DNA of 64,000 nucleotides from JAYZQT01 sp036136335. Its GTDB lineage: Bacteria; Pseudomonadota; Alphaproteobacteria; MPNO01; UBA830. Below are positions 52,763 to 61,790 of the stretch, piece by piece. The position numbers and the translations under genes were made by a program. The stretch covers positions 149,283 through 213,282 of the forward strand of contig JAYZQT010000032.1 of the NCBI GenBank assembly GCA_036136335.1, written 5' to 3'. Each line of letters begins with the position of its first letter. Positions within the stretch are counted from its first letter, which is position 1. Below the pieces are notes generated by a model that saw only the letters and a program-made list of their open reading frames with translations, was not told the origin of the DNA and did not search any database.

Positions 52763-54007
52763 ATGGGACAGCCGCATAACCTTGAATGTATAAGATGCGG
52801 ACAGGAGTATTCGCTGGATGCCAACACTCGCAATTGTGAGTGTTGCCTTGAAACAGGTGTCGCCAGCAATCTAACGCCTCGCTATTCCGATGATATAACC
52901 CCAGACCGGAATGCTATTCCGGAAAGCCCGACCTCCTTGTGGCGCTACGCTGAATTTTTACCCATAAATAGCAACGAGGCGGTCACTTTGGGGGAAGGGA
53001 TGACGCCAATGGTTTGCGTTGACGGATTTGGCCACGGGCCCATCCGTGTAAAGGATGAATCCCGCAACCCGACCTGGTCTTTCAAAGACCGTCTTGCAAC
53101 CGTCGCAGTCTCTTGGGCCCGTAAGGTCAGTGCTCCGGCTATTGCAACAAGTTCGACAGGTAACGCAGGAGCCGCAGCGGCTGCGTACGCGGCAAAGGCG
53201 GGCATGCCCTGTATAGTATTGACGTATAAAGGTGCGGCTAGCGCGCTCATCTCCCAAATGCGTGCCTATGGCGCCATGGTTTTAACCCTTCCCAATATGG
53301 AAGACCGATGGACTGTCTTGTCCGAAGCGGTGAGATCGCATGGTTGGTTTCCCACCTCACCGTTTATGAGCCCAGCGATTGGAAGCAATCCCATTGGAGT
53401 TGAAGGATATAAAACTCTTGCTTATGAAATCGCCGAACAGTCTGGCTGGAAAATTCCTGACTGGTGCGTTCTGCCGGTTTGTTATGGCGATGCTCTTTAT
53501 GGAATGTGGAAGGGGTTCGACGAGATGTGTCGCTGGGGCTGGACAGATTCTATTCCGCGTCTCGTGGCAGCGGAAGTGTCTGGCTCTCTTGCTGCGGCAG
53601 CGAGTAAGAATGTCGAAATGCCGCCGGTGGTGTCCCGTAACAGCAAAAGCATCGCAACCTCTATTGACGTGTCCCAGGGCACCTACCAGGCCCGACATGC
53701 GTTGAAACATTCCGATGGCCTCGCCGTGGTTCTTGATGACGGGGCACTGATCGAGGCACAGGATCACCTGGCAGTCGGATCTGGATTATTTTCGGAATTG
53801 TCTTCTGCCGCGGCCCTGGCGGCGATTGACGTTCTCACCCGGACGGGAGAGATCCTGCCTGGTGACGATGTTGTCGCGGTCTTGACCGCATCCGGCCTCA
53901 AGGATTTTGGATCACCGGGCATTTCCTCGCTTGGGGCTCCTGATGTGGATCCTACCCTCGACGCAGTGTTGAGTGCACTGCGGAGCAGTTATGGTTTCAA
54001 TGTTTGA
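52763..54007 (+). CDS. Threonine synthase-like PLP enzyme with N-terminal zinc ribbon
   Basis: This 414-residue fold-type II PLP protein resembles threonine synthase and diaminopropionate or serine dehydratases. Cys9, Cys12, Cys25 and Cys27 or Cys28 form a probable zinc ribbon. The PLP lysine is Lys108 in NPTWSFKDRLA, and SSTGNAGAAAAAYAAKAG near 136 is the phosphate/substrate loop. The ATG at 52763 has GAGG 5 bases before it; the longer frame from 52694 is unsupported. In this catabolic setting a beta- or gamma-elimination on an amino acid is as likely as threonine synthesis. It overlaps the next gene. Confidence 0.85.
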   Translation: MGQPHNLECIRCGQEYSLDANTRNCECCLETGVASNLTPRYSDDITPDRNAIPESPTSLWRYAEFLPINSNEAVTLGEGMTPMVCVDGFGHGPIRVKDESRNPTWSFKDRLATVAVSWARKVSAPAIATSSTGNAGAAAAAYAAKAGMPCIVLTYKGAASALISQMRAYGAMVLTLPNMEDRWTVLSEAVRSHGWFPTSPFMSPAIGSNPIGVEGYKTLAYEIAEQSGWKIPDWCVLPVCYGDALYGMWKGFDEMCRWGWTDSIPRLVAAEVSGSLAAAASKNVEMPPVVSRNSKSIATSIDVSQGTYQARHALKHSDGLAVVLDDGALIEAQDHLAVGSGLFSELSSAAALAAIDVLTRTGEILPGDDVVAVLTASGLKDFGSPGISSLGAPDVDPTLDAVLSALRSSYGFNV

Positions 54008-54965
54008 GTTAGGGTTTGCAGTAGACGGGTTCACGCCCGCGGCAGATATTGTAAGTCAAGCACAGGCGGCGGAGACGGGTGGTGCAGACACCCTATGGGT
54101 TGCGACCCATTTGTTCCACCGCGACTCCATTGCCCTGGCGGCATCGGCTCTTGCGGTGACAAGCGAGCTGAAAGTTGCATTGATGGCGATTAGCCCTTAC
54201 GCCATGCATCCGGTTCATGCGGCGATGAGTGCCGCAACACTGGATGAACTGTACCCTGGTCGATTGGTTCTTTGTCTTGGTGTTGGTGCGCCGACCGATC
54301 TACAGAGCGCCGGTATAAAAAAGTCGAGGCCGCTCCAGGTTTTGCATGAAGCGATTGTTGTCTGCCGCAGTTTGTTTTCGGGTGAAGAGGTCTCTTTCAA
54401 AGGAGATGTGTTTCGGGTTCAAAACCGGCGCCTTGCTAACGGGAACAGAAATATTCCGATCGTTCTTGCAGCTTCTGGACCCAAAATGCTTGAACTGGCA
54501 GGCGCTCAGGCCGACGGGGTTATTCTTTCGGGCGCCACTTCCACACCTTTCGTTAAACACTGCCTCGGTCATGTGGGCGCTGCTGAAGACAGTGGGCCCA
54601 TCCGAAAATATGGTATTGTTTATGCTCCGCTCGATATCGGCGACGAAAGACGTCGGAACATGCTCCGGCGCACACTGGGATTTATGTTGCGCGGTGAACA
54701 CCACGCTAGGAATATCGAATGTGGCGGTGCTGCACTCGATCAGGCGGCCCTGCGTGAGGCTTTTCAAACGGAAGACTGGGGACGGGTCGAAGACCTGATC
54801 AGTGACGATATCTTGGCGAGGCATACGGCGTTTGGGAATGAGGGTCATGCACGTGCACGGGTAGAAGAATACCATACGGCGGGTTTGGATCAGGTAATAA
54901 TCAACGGGATCACCGATGCGCACGAAATTGCCTCGACCCTGGAGGCTCTGAAACCACGGGCTTAG
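53991..54965 (+). CDS. Luciferase-like (LLM class) oxidoreductase, F420/methylene-H4MPT reductase-like
   Basis: The 324-residue TIM-barrel protein matches the LLM family; MFELGFAVDGFTPAADIV opens the barrel and LDELYPGRLVLCLGVGAP near residue 92 is the flavin/F420 phosphate region. I start at the ATG at 53991, which has GGAG 5 bases before it; a second ATG at 54000 is possible. It overlaps the threonine-synthase-like gene by 17 bases, and its 3' end overlaps the convergent LLM gene by 4 bases. Substrate unknown. Confidence 0.84.
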   Translation: MVSMFELGFAVDGFTPAADIVSQAQAAETGGADTLWVATHLFHRDSIALAASALAVTSELKVALMAISPYAMHPVHAAMSAATLDELYPGRLVLCLGVGAPTDLQSAGIKKSRPLQVLHEAIVVCRSLFSGEEVSFKGDVFRVQNRRLANGNRNIPIVLAASGPKMLELAGAQADGVILSGATSTPFVKHCLGHVGAAEDSGPIRKYGIVYAPLDIGDERRRNMLRRTLGFMLRGEHHARNIECGGAALDQAALREAFQTEDWGRVEDLISDDILARHTAFGNEGHARARVEEYHTAGLDQVIINGITDAHEIASTLEALKPRA

Positions 54966-55969
54966 TGCAGGCTGGGGACCACCTCTTCCGCGAACATCTG
55001 CATCTGATCTAGGAGCTCTGACAAATCATTAGCTGCAAAGTAAAGTCCGAGAAGGTGTGTGACCCCTGCTTCTTTTAGTAGATTTGCCCGTTCAATGACA
55101 TCTTCTACAGTGCCAATGAGGTTAATGTCTTCGTGGCTGAGCTTTCCCTGGTCTTTCAGCGTGGATTTGCGAAGGGACGTGAGGTGGGCGCACATCTGGG
55201 TCTTGTTAAAGCTTTTTAACGCGGCGTCGCGTGTTTTGCCAATATGGACAATATACTGTGGAGCTACCTCGATGTTGTTGAAGTCTCGCCCCTGCGCTTC
55301 GGTCAGCGCGCGCAGTGTGAGGACATCTTTACGCATCTGGTCAAGGTGGACGGCTGCAGGTAACCAACCATCACCCCATCGCGCTGTACGCTGGAGATTA
55401 TTTGCGTTATTGCCCCCGATATAGAGCGGTATGTGTTCCTGCAGGGATTTTGGATATAGTTCCACGTCCTGGAACGCATAGTAAGCACCCTCGAAGCTGG
55501 CGACGCGCTCATTAAGCAGTAACTGCAGGGCTACCACCCCCTCATCTACTATCTTTCCCCGTGGGAGTACTTCATTTGGCTGGAGTGCCAGAAATTCCTC
55601 TCGATATGCACCAATCCCCAAACCAATCTCAAGGCGACCCCCCGAAAAATGATCGAGTGTTATGAGTTGCTTGGCAGTGACCACAATATCCCGTCGCATG
55701 GGCAAGACGAGTATCCCAGTTCCGAAACGGAGAGTAGTCGTTTCGGCGGCGACGAATGCGTATGTCAAAAGCGGTTCCCAGAAGCGGGGCGGTGTGTCGA
55801 ACTCGGCACGAACATATTTTTGGGTAGTCATATGGTCGTTACCCCAGACCGAGTGATACCCCAGTTTTTCCGCATGCTGCGCAATTCTGATTACCGCTTC
55901 CGGATCCGAAAATGGGATAGGATAAGTCAGCCCCTCCATCCCGGTTGGCAAGCCTGCACTAACGCGCAT
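54962..55969 (-). CDS. Luciferase-like (LLM class) flavin-dependent oxidoreductase
   Basis: The 335-residue protein has VWGNDHMTTQKYV near residue 41, LRFGTGILVLPMRRD near 80 and LDHFSGGRLEIGLGIGAYREEF near 104, all typical of bacterial-luciferase-like enzymes. It begins MRVSAGLPTGMEG. It lies 26 bases downstream of a HyuB gene start region on the same strand (module 2 is upstream), so it may belong to that transcript. It is a fourth LLM enzyme in this window and again no flavin reductase is close. Confidence 0.85.
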   Translation of the reverse strand: MRVSAGLPTGMEGLTYPIPFSDPEAVIRIAQHAEKLGYHSVWGNDHMTTQKYVRAEFDTPPRFWEPLLTYAFVAAETTTLRFGTGILVLPMRRDIVVTAKQLITLDHFSGGRLEIGLGIGAYREEFLALQPNEVLPRGKIVDEGVVALQLLLNERVASFEGAYYAFQDVELYPKSLQEHIPLYIGGNNANNLQRTARWGDGWLPAAVHLDQMRKDVLTLRALTEAQGRDFNNIEVAPQYIVHIGKTRDAALKSFNKTQMCAHLTSLRKSTLKDQGKLSHEDINLIGTVEDVIERANLLKEAGVTHLLGLYFAANDLSELLDQMQMFAEEVVPSLH

Positions 55970-55995
55970 GTTTGGGTCTCCTTCTTAAAATGTCG

Positions 55996-57741
55996 TTAAC
56001 CATTGCGGAGATGCAGGGTCGCGGCTTCGTCGATCTGGCCATCGGCGTCCACGACAACACGGTAATGTTTCCTTGCCGCGTCCACGGATACCAGGCCAGC
56101 TTTTACATCCGCGCCAACATCCCGGGGTTGCCGGGCGTCTGGTGCACCAAGGCCGCCACCCCCTGGCATTGAAATTACCACCCGTTCGCCTGCCGGAATC
56201 GTTTGGGTTCCCTTGCCTTTGAGGACTTTCCCGGAAGCCAGACCAACTTTGCCGCCTGCTCCGTTGGCCCCGCCCTCCCGACCAAGTGGCGGGTGGTCTA
56301 TTCTGTCAAAAAGCGCGCTGAACGCGAAAGGTGAATCCTCAGTCAATCCCAGTTCCATCGTCTGACCCAAACCGCCACGATAGGTGCCAGGGCCACCAGA
56401 ATCCTGTCGGAATTCCTTGCGCCACACCAGTAGCGGTGAGATCGCCTCGGTAACTTCTACCGGCACATTTCGGACACCACTTGGGAATGCGGTGGCAGAT
56501 AACCCGTCTTTTCCCGGCCGTGCTCCGGCACCACCAGAATGAAAGCTTAGTACCGTGAAGGTTTCGGCATTCTCTAGGGTTTTGGGATCGGCTTCCACCC
56601 GTCCCGACCCACCGTAGGCATATAGGTTCCAGAGACAGGAAGTACCTTCCGCGGGCACGGAGTTCTCCAACGCTTGATGCAGGCAACCAAACATCAAGTC
56701 TGGCAACATCTGACCGGTAACGTGGCGCACGGAAACGGGGGCGGGATGCTTGGCATTCAGAATTGTACCCTCGGGTGAGGATATGCGGATCGTTCCCAGT
56801 GAGCCGGCGTTGTTGGGCACTTCTGGGGCGACGATGCATTTGATTCCGAAACTGGCATAAGCCTCGGTGTAACAGAAAGGTACATTGATACCGTATGAGG
56901 AAATGCCCGATGAGCCCGCAAGGTCGACATGAATACCCACCTCCGACACGTTCATCTGGGCAACGAGGTCCACAGGCTCTTCCAGCCCATCAATCCTCAT
57001 GCTGTGGGTGTAGACACCGGCGGGAATTTCCCCGATGGCCGTCAGAGTCGCACTTCGCGATTTCTCAAGGATATGTGCACCGAGTGCGTCCAGTTCGTGG
57101 AGGTCAAATTCAGCCATCATTTCACGCAAACGTCGGCAGGCGATGTCATTGCAGGTTGCCAAGGAATGGAGGTCACCAATAACCTGCACAGGTTCGCGGA
57201 CGTTCGCGGTCACAATATCAATCAATGTTTGGTCAATTTTGCCACCAAGCGCGAAACGCATCAGTGGAATATAGAGACCCTCTTCATAGATCGTCCGCCC
57301 GTCCGCCGTCATACCCCGTCCGCCGATGTCCACCACGTGGCACGTGCTTGCAAAAAATGCCACGGGGTCCCCTTCCCGAAAACAGGGGGTCAGGAAAGTA
57401 AAGTCATGCAGATGACCAGTACCTTTCCAGGGATCGTTGGTTAGAAACACGTCACCGTCAGCCATTGTCTCGATCGGAAAACGGCCTAGGAAATGCCGCA
57501 CCGCCCGCGCCATGGAATTCACGTGACCCGGCGTGCCGGTCACTGCCTGCGCCAGCATGTCGCCCGAGAGATCAAAGACACCAGCAGACAAATCGCCAGC
57601 CTCCCGCGTCGATGTTGAGAAGCCAGTCCGGATTAAGGTCAACGCCTGTTCCTCCACGACCGCAATCAATCGGTCCCACATGATCTGGAGCTGTATGGGT
57701 GACAGGGACCCGTCAACCTGGTCTTTGGCTAGACTGGTCAT
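55996..57741 (-). CDS. Hydantoinase/oxoprolinase family subunit B, module 2
   Basis: The 581-residue HyuB protein has FLTNDPWKGTGHLHDFTFLT near residue 98, HVVDIGGRGMTADGRTIYEE near 130 and a glycine-rich C-terminal GERVVISMPGGGGLGAPDAR. It differs clearly from the HyuB at 48069, including about 11 extra residues and a different active-site loop, so the modules are not recent copies. It overlaps the HyuA gene by 4 bases and is followed after 26 bases by the LLM gene. Confidence 0.92.
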   Translation of the reverse strand: MTSLAKDQVDGSLSPIQLQIMWDRLIAVVEEQALTLIRTGFSTSTREAGDLSAGVFDLSGDMLAQAVTGTPGHVNSMARAVRHFLGRFPIETMADGDVFLTNDPWKGTGHLHDFTFLTPCFREGDPVAFFASTCHVVDIGGRGMTADGRTIYEEGLYIPLMRFALGGKIDQTLIDIVTANVREPVQVIGDLHSLATCNDIACRRLREMMAEFDLHELDALGAHILEKSRSATLTAIGEIPAGVYTHSMRIDGLEEPVDLVAQMNVSEVGIHVDLAGSSGISSYGINVPFCYTEAYASFGIKCIVAPEVPNNAGSLGTIRISSPEGTILNAKHPAPVSVRHVTGQMLPDLMFGCLHQALENSVPAEGTSCLWNLYAYGGSGRVEADPKTLENAETFTVLSFHSGGAGARPGKDGLSATAFPSGVRNVPVEVTEAISPLLVWRKEFRQDSGGPGTYRGGLGQTMELGLTEDSPFAFSALFDRIDHPPLGREGGANGAGGKVGLASGKVLKGKGTQTIPAGERVVISMPGGGGLGAPDARQPRDVGADVKAGLVSVDAARKHYRVVVDADGQIDEAATLHLRNG

Positions 57742-59822
57742 TCCTCTTCCCGTCGCATCACAATGTAGCCCATCGCATTAATCCGGGCGCTGAATCCGGT
57801 GAGGACAATTGTTGTTGTTTCGTCTTCGACAATCGCCGCTGGCCCAGCAACTTCGGTGCCGGAGGGCATAGTTTTCCGGCGATAGACAGGTATTTCCTGC
57901 ATACCATGGTCGGGATCAAACATTTTTCGTTTGCCGTCCGGAATGCCCGCAACGGTGATCGGGTCGGGTGGGCATAGGTCGGGGTCGTCCACGGCAGCGG
58001 TGAGGCGAAGGGTCCAATTCATAATCTCAACCTCAAGTCCCGGAATGCGTCGCGTGTAAGTGATGTCGTAGGCTTTGTCGAACAGATCGGAAAGGATTGC
58101 GCGTGTCGCAGGGTTATATGGTCCCCCGGGAATTTCAATAGTAATTTCGTGGCCTTGACCGCGGTAGCGCATATCTGCAGTGCGCGTTTCAATGAGACCA
58201 GCACCCGGTGCGGCGGCGGTGACGATTTGTGCTGCTTCGTCATACATTTCTGCATAAAGCAGGTTCAGTCCGTTCGCATCGAATTGTGTGGTCAGGGGCA
58301 TGTAGCGGCTACGCACCACTTCGTATGAAACCGGTGCCTGCAAAAACCCGACGGCGGATCCAACGCCAGCAGCCAACGGAACTATGATTTCGCCGATATC
58401 CAGCTTTTGTGCCAGCCGCGCTGCGTGGAGCGGCGCGGCGCCACCAAAGGCAATCATCGTCCGTCCCCGTGTTTCCTTACCGCGTTCTACTGCATGTACG
58501 CGCGCTGCATTTGCCATGTTTTCTTCCACCACCTCAGCGATACCGAATGCCGCGTCAATAGGGGAAAGTGACAGACTGTTGCCAACGGCAGTTTCAATAG
58601 CCGTGTCGGCAAGGTCGGTATCCAACGGCATGCTCCCACCCGCAAACTCAAGTGGATCAATTCGACCCAGAAGGAGGTTCGCGTCAGTGACAGTCGGATC
58701 CCCATTTTCATGGCCGTAGCAAGCGGGACCCGGCATGGCGCCGGCGCTTTCCGGACCCACCTGGATACGGGACAGGGCATCGACACGGGCAACGGACCCT
58801 CCCCCAGCGCCAATTTCGACCATTTCAATCACCGGTATGCGGAGCGGTATTCCGCTACCCTTTTGGAAACGATATTGACGGGCTACTTCAAAGCTGCGCG
58901 ATTGCTGAGGCTCGGCGTCGTCGATAAGGCAAATTTTTGCAGTGGTGCCCCCCATGTCAAAGGAAATAACCTGATCGAGTTGACATGCCTGGGCAAGTCG
59001 CGCTGAGAGGATGGCACCTCCTGCAGGACCTGATTCCACGAGCCGGATGGGAAACTTTCTGGCTGTATCCAGGGAGGAAAGGCCTCCACCTGAGGTCATC
59101 AGGCAAAGCGGGCATTGGAAACCCATCTTCTTTAGTTCGACTGACATCCTTCCGAGATAACGAGACATGAGCGGTTGGATATAGGCATTTGCAGCCGTGG
59201 TGGACCATCGCTCGTATTCGCGGATCTCAGGTGAAACTTCGCTGGAAAGTGATACCACGACATCAGGCATTGTTTCCTGAAGCGCCTCGGCAAGACGCTG
59301 TTCGTGCTCTGGCGCAACGTAGGAATGCATTAGACCGATGGCGACGGATTCTATGTCCCGTTCACGTAAAACCGGAACGATGTCATTTACAGCATTGTTG
59401 TTCAGAGGTACCAGGACATTCCCTCGCGCATCTGAGCGTTCTGATATCTCGAAGCGCAGTTCTCGCGGGATCAATGGGGGGGGTTTGTCCATGAAGATGT
59501 CATACTGTTCGAAACGGTTTTCGTACGCTATTTCGATGGCGTCGCGAAACCCTTCCGTGACAAGCATAGCGACCCTGGCCCCCTTACGCTCTATTAGCGC
59601 ATTTGTAGCAAGTGTGGTTCCGTGAATGATTATCTCGAAATCAGTGGGCGCGAGGCCCGTTTCATGGATAGCGCGGCGTACGCCGAGATAGACGCCCTCT
59701 TCGGGCGCATGGGGAGTTGTGGGTACTTTACACGTAAATAGCTTGCCCTGGTGGTCGACCGCTATGTCCGTAAATGTGCCGCCGATATCCGCGGCAAGGC
59801 GGGCTTTACCCATTCTGATCAT
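57738..59822 (-). CDS. Hydantoinase/oxoprolinase family subunit A, module 2
   Basis: The 694-residue HyuA protein has the ATP loop LAADIGGTFTDIAVDHQG, IHGTTLATNALIERKGARV near residue 67 and ISFDMGGTTAKICLID near 288. The start at 59822 overlaps the stop of a small frame (59819-59947) as ATGA; a second ATG at 59813 is possible. The expected partner HyuB follows with a 4-base overlap. Chemistry may be ATP-dependent ring opening or ketone carboxylation. Confidence 0.92.
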   Translation of the reverse strand: MIRMGKARLAADIGGTFTDIAVDHQGKLFTCKVPTTPHAPEEGVYLGVRRAIHETGLAPTDFEIIIHGTTLATNALIERKGARVAMLVTEGFRDAIEIAYENRFEQYDIFMDKPPPLIPRELRFEISERSDARGNVLVPLNNNAVNDIVPVLRERDIESVAIGLMHSYVAPEHEQRLAEALQETMPDVVVSLSSEVSPEIREYERWSTTAANAYIQPLMSRYLGRMSVELKKMGFQCPLCLMTSGGGLSSLDTARKFPIRLVESGPAGGAILSARLAQACQLDQVISFDMGGTTAKICLIDDAEPQQSRSFEVARQYRFQKGSGIPLRIPVIEMVEIGAGGGSVARVDALSRIQVGPESAGAMPGPACYGHENGDPTVTDANLLLGRIDPLEFAGGSMPLDTDLADTAIETAVGNSLSLSPIDAAFGIAEVVEENMANAARVHAVERGKETRGRTMIAFGGAAPLHAARLAQKLDIGEIIVPLAAGVGSAVGFLQAPVSYEVVRSRYMPLTTQFDANGLNLLYAEMYDEAAQIVTAAAPGAGLIETRTADMRYRGQGHEITIEIPGGPYNPATRAILSDLFDKAYDITYTRRIPGLEVEIMNWTLRLTAAVDDPDLCPPDPITVAGIPDGKRKMFDPDHGMQEIPVYRRKTMPSGTEVAGPAAIVEDETTTIVLTGFSARINAMGYIVMRREEE

Positions 59823-60140
59823 GCGAATTGTCCTGATCCCTGCGGGGTAGAGTCTATCTCATTGTATGGCAGAACGTAAATCGATGTATGGGTTCGGGTC
59901 CCCGCGTCCCGCATAGCGCGCCACACGATTTCAGGAATGGCAGGCATCTTGATACCACGTACCCCGGAGTTTTTTTAAAGTATCAACTATGGCGGCCACC
60001 ATTGCTGCAGGCGGGCCCCGAGTTCCGGACTCGTCGAACGGTATTTGCGGGGAACATGTCAAAAAAATGGAATGTCTGGGAACTGGAGTGGGCTGGATTC
60101 AAGTCGCGCCAAATCGCACCTTGGCTTCGAGGCCCGTCAT
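59819..60140 (-). pseudogene. Frameshifted C-terminal remnant of a molybdenum hydroxylase large subunit
   Basis: The 385-base gap between HyuA and the CMD gene holds, on the minus strand, three pieces in different frames that together resemble the end of an XdhA/CoxL subunit: LESSPLQFPDIPFF (about 60110-60070), then DESGTRGPPAAMVAAIVDTL (about 60035-59970, the catalytic Glu region), then RGIKMPAIPEIVWRAMRDA. The last piece lies in a 42-residue frame starting ATG at 59947 and ending in TGA at 59819, which overlaps the HyuA start. The rest of the subunit is gone. Its 42-residue tail may still be translated and couple to HyuA. Confidence 0.6.
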
Positions 60141-60207
60141 ATCTGGGAGACATTTATTAGTCTGGATGGGACGACGGCTTGAATGACCGGTCAGGGTGTT
60201 GCTCTGC

Positions 60208-60756
60208 CTAGCGTTTCAAACGAGATGACGCATCCGGTGCGGGGACGGCACCAACGACATTGGCCATCATGGCGGTCGTGCAGAAATGACCCACTGTGGC
60301 GACAAGTTCGACAAGGCATTTGTAACCAAGTGTCTTTTCCACAATCTTAAATCCTTTTCTGGACAGTGAGCCCGACGCTAATAATTCCTTTGTTGCGGCG
60401 TATACGGCAGATTCTGCGTCATCATCAAATTCCGGTGTTTTCCCAGAATTGATGGCGTCAATTATTTCTGCTTTGAGTCCCGCGTTGAGTGCTGTCTTCG
60501 CTTGGGAACTCCATGGGTAAGGGGAATTCCAGTGTCGAACGGTCATGAGAGAAACGATACGAACCTGCGCGCCGGTTAGAGAACAATTCAGCAGATGCGT
60601 ACTGGTTTCGTTGTGGAGACGCCATACCTCTGCCGAATAGGCGTAGCCGATAGCCGGTCCAAAGCCGACCCGTGCATTGTTTTTTGCAACCCGGTCGTGG
60701 ACCGCTTTCTGTTCGGTATCCATTTCGTTCCTGCCCAGTGTTGGAATTCTCGTCAT
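60208..60756 (-). CDS. CMD family protein, YPW..Q subtype, module 2
   Basis: The 182-residue protein is a CMD-fold relative of the one at 12117. The central helix has Y80-P-W-S-S-Q85; no CxxC is present, so it is not an AhpD peroxidase. Both share the N-terminal MTRI..L.R.EM pattern. The ATG at 60756 has AGGA 7 bases upstream; a TTG at 60762 is less likely. It is 32 bases after the COG0523 GTPase gene and thus repeats the pairing at 12117-13719 in the other order. Confidence 0.82.
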   Translation of the reverse strand: MTRIPTLGRNEMDTEQKAVHDRVAKNNARVGFGPAIGYAYSAEVWRLHNETSTHLLNCSLTGAQVRIVSLMTVRHWNSPYPWSSQAKTALNAGLKAEIIDAINSGKTPEFDDDAESAVYAATKELLASGSLSRKGFKIVEKTLGYKCLVELVATVGHFCTTAMMANVVGAVPAPDASSRLKR

Positions 60757-60788
60757 TGGCAAGTCCTGTTGGTGATTTGGCGCTCCAG

Positions 60789-61787
60789 CTAGGCATACTC
60801 AGTGATGCCATGCCGGCAACGTTGAAACTCTTCATTCAGTGTGTCAACGTTCAGTTTCCTGCCGATGAACACTATTCGTGAAGTCCGGGAAGCATCTTTC
60901 CATTCGCCGATGTATGCGCCTTCCAGCATCATATTAACGGCCTGTATTGCGAGTTTGTTCTTTTGCCCTTCGACAGAAAGAATAGCTTTGGTTCTGAGGA
61001 TGTCTCCACCCTGTCTGGAAAGCAGGTCCTGGAGCCAGTATTCAACCCGTTCCGCGTTAAGCGCTGCATCGCAAGTTAGCGAAACGCTGGTAATTCCACT
61101 TGCGTCGACATGGGTGTGGCCGCGCTCGTTCGCCTGGCGACTGAGTTGTGTTTCCATCCGATCTAGGTCGAAACTGAAACGATTGAGAACGTTAACCGCC
61201 GGAACATCGGAGCGACTGGTTCTGGTAATTTCTGAGAGCGGATTGTGTGCTCGCAGAATTGTTTCAATATCCGTGACAGGGGTGCGGGCGTCTCGAACTT
61301 TGTTGAGAATGAGATGATCGCTAAATGCGATCTGATTGGAAGCGTCGTCATTGTGGGACAGTTGATCCTGTATATGGACTGCGTCAACCACGCAAACCAC
61401 TGAATCCAGTCGGCACTGCGCACCAATAACCTGGTCTATTATCAACGTCTGTATAACGGGACTGGGATTTGCGAGCCCTGTAGTCTCGATGACAATGAGG
61501 TCGGTGCCTGGTTTTTCAGCCAGTAAAGATCGCAAACCGCGGATCAGGTCTCCCCTGACGACGCAGCAGATACAGCCACTGTTGAGCTCTATAAGCTCTT
61601 CGTCACCGGAACTAATTAACTCTCCATCGATTCCGATGTCTCCGAATTCATTTACTATTATCGCCACATTCGTCGCGGTGAGATCGGCCAGAATGCGGTT
61701 TATCAGGGTTGTTTTTCCGGCGCCAAGGAAACCCGTAACGACGGTGACAGGTATGCGAGTGTCAGCGCTATCAGCCCGAGGTGTCAA
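60789..61787 (-). CDS. COG0523 family GTPase / metallochaperone, module 2
   Basis: The 332-residue G3E GTPase has the Walker A loop GFLGAGKT at 19-26, the metal-binding C72-I-C-C75 motif, ETTGLANPSP near 107 and LNKV as guanine motif. It is likely to load a metal on a nearby enzyme. The paralogue at 12682 has an extra cysteine before the motif (SCGCICC against NSGCICC here). It follows the zinc dehydrogenase gene after 3 bases, so the dehydrogenase, HyuB or CMD protein could be the client. Confidence 0.88.
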   Translation of the reverse strand: MTPRADSADTRIPVTVVTGFLGAGKTTLINRILADLTATNVAIIVNEFGDIGIDGELISSGDEELIELNSGCICCVVRGDLIRGLRSLLAEKPGTDLIVIETTGLANPSPVIQTLIIDQVIGAQCRLDSVVCVVDAVHIQDQLSHNDDASNQIAFSDHLILNKVRDARTPVTDIETILRAHNPLSEITRTSRSDVPAVNVLNRFSFDLDRMETQLSRQANERGHTHVDASGITSVSLTCDAALNAERVEYWLQDLLSRQGGDILRTKAILSVEGQKNKLAIQAVNMMLEGAYIGEWKDASRTSRIVFIGRKLNVDTLNEEFQRCRHGITEYA

Positions 61788-61790
61788 AAC

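Noticed and set aside
59888..60186. Plus-strand frames of 65 and 90 codons
   Set aside because: The minus strand here carries recognisable pieces of a molybdenum hydroxylase subunit; the plus-strand products show no motif.
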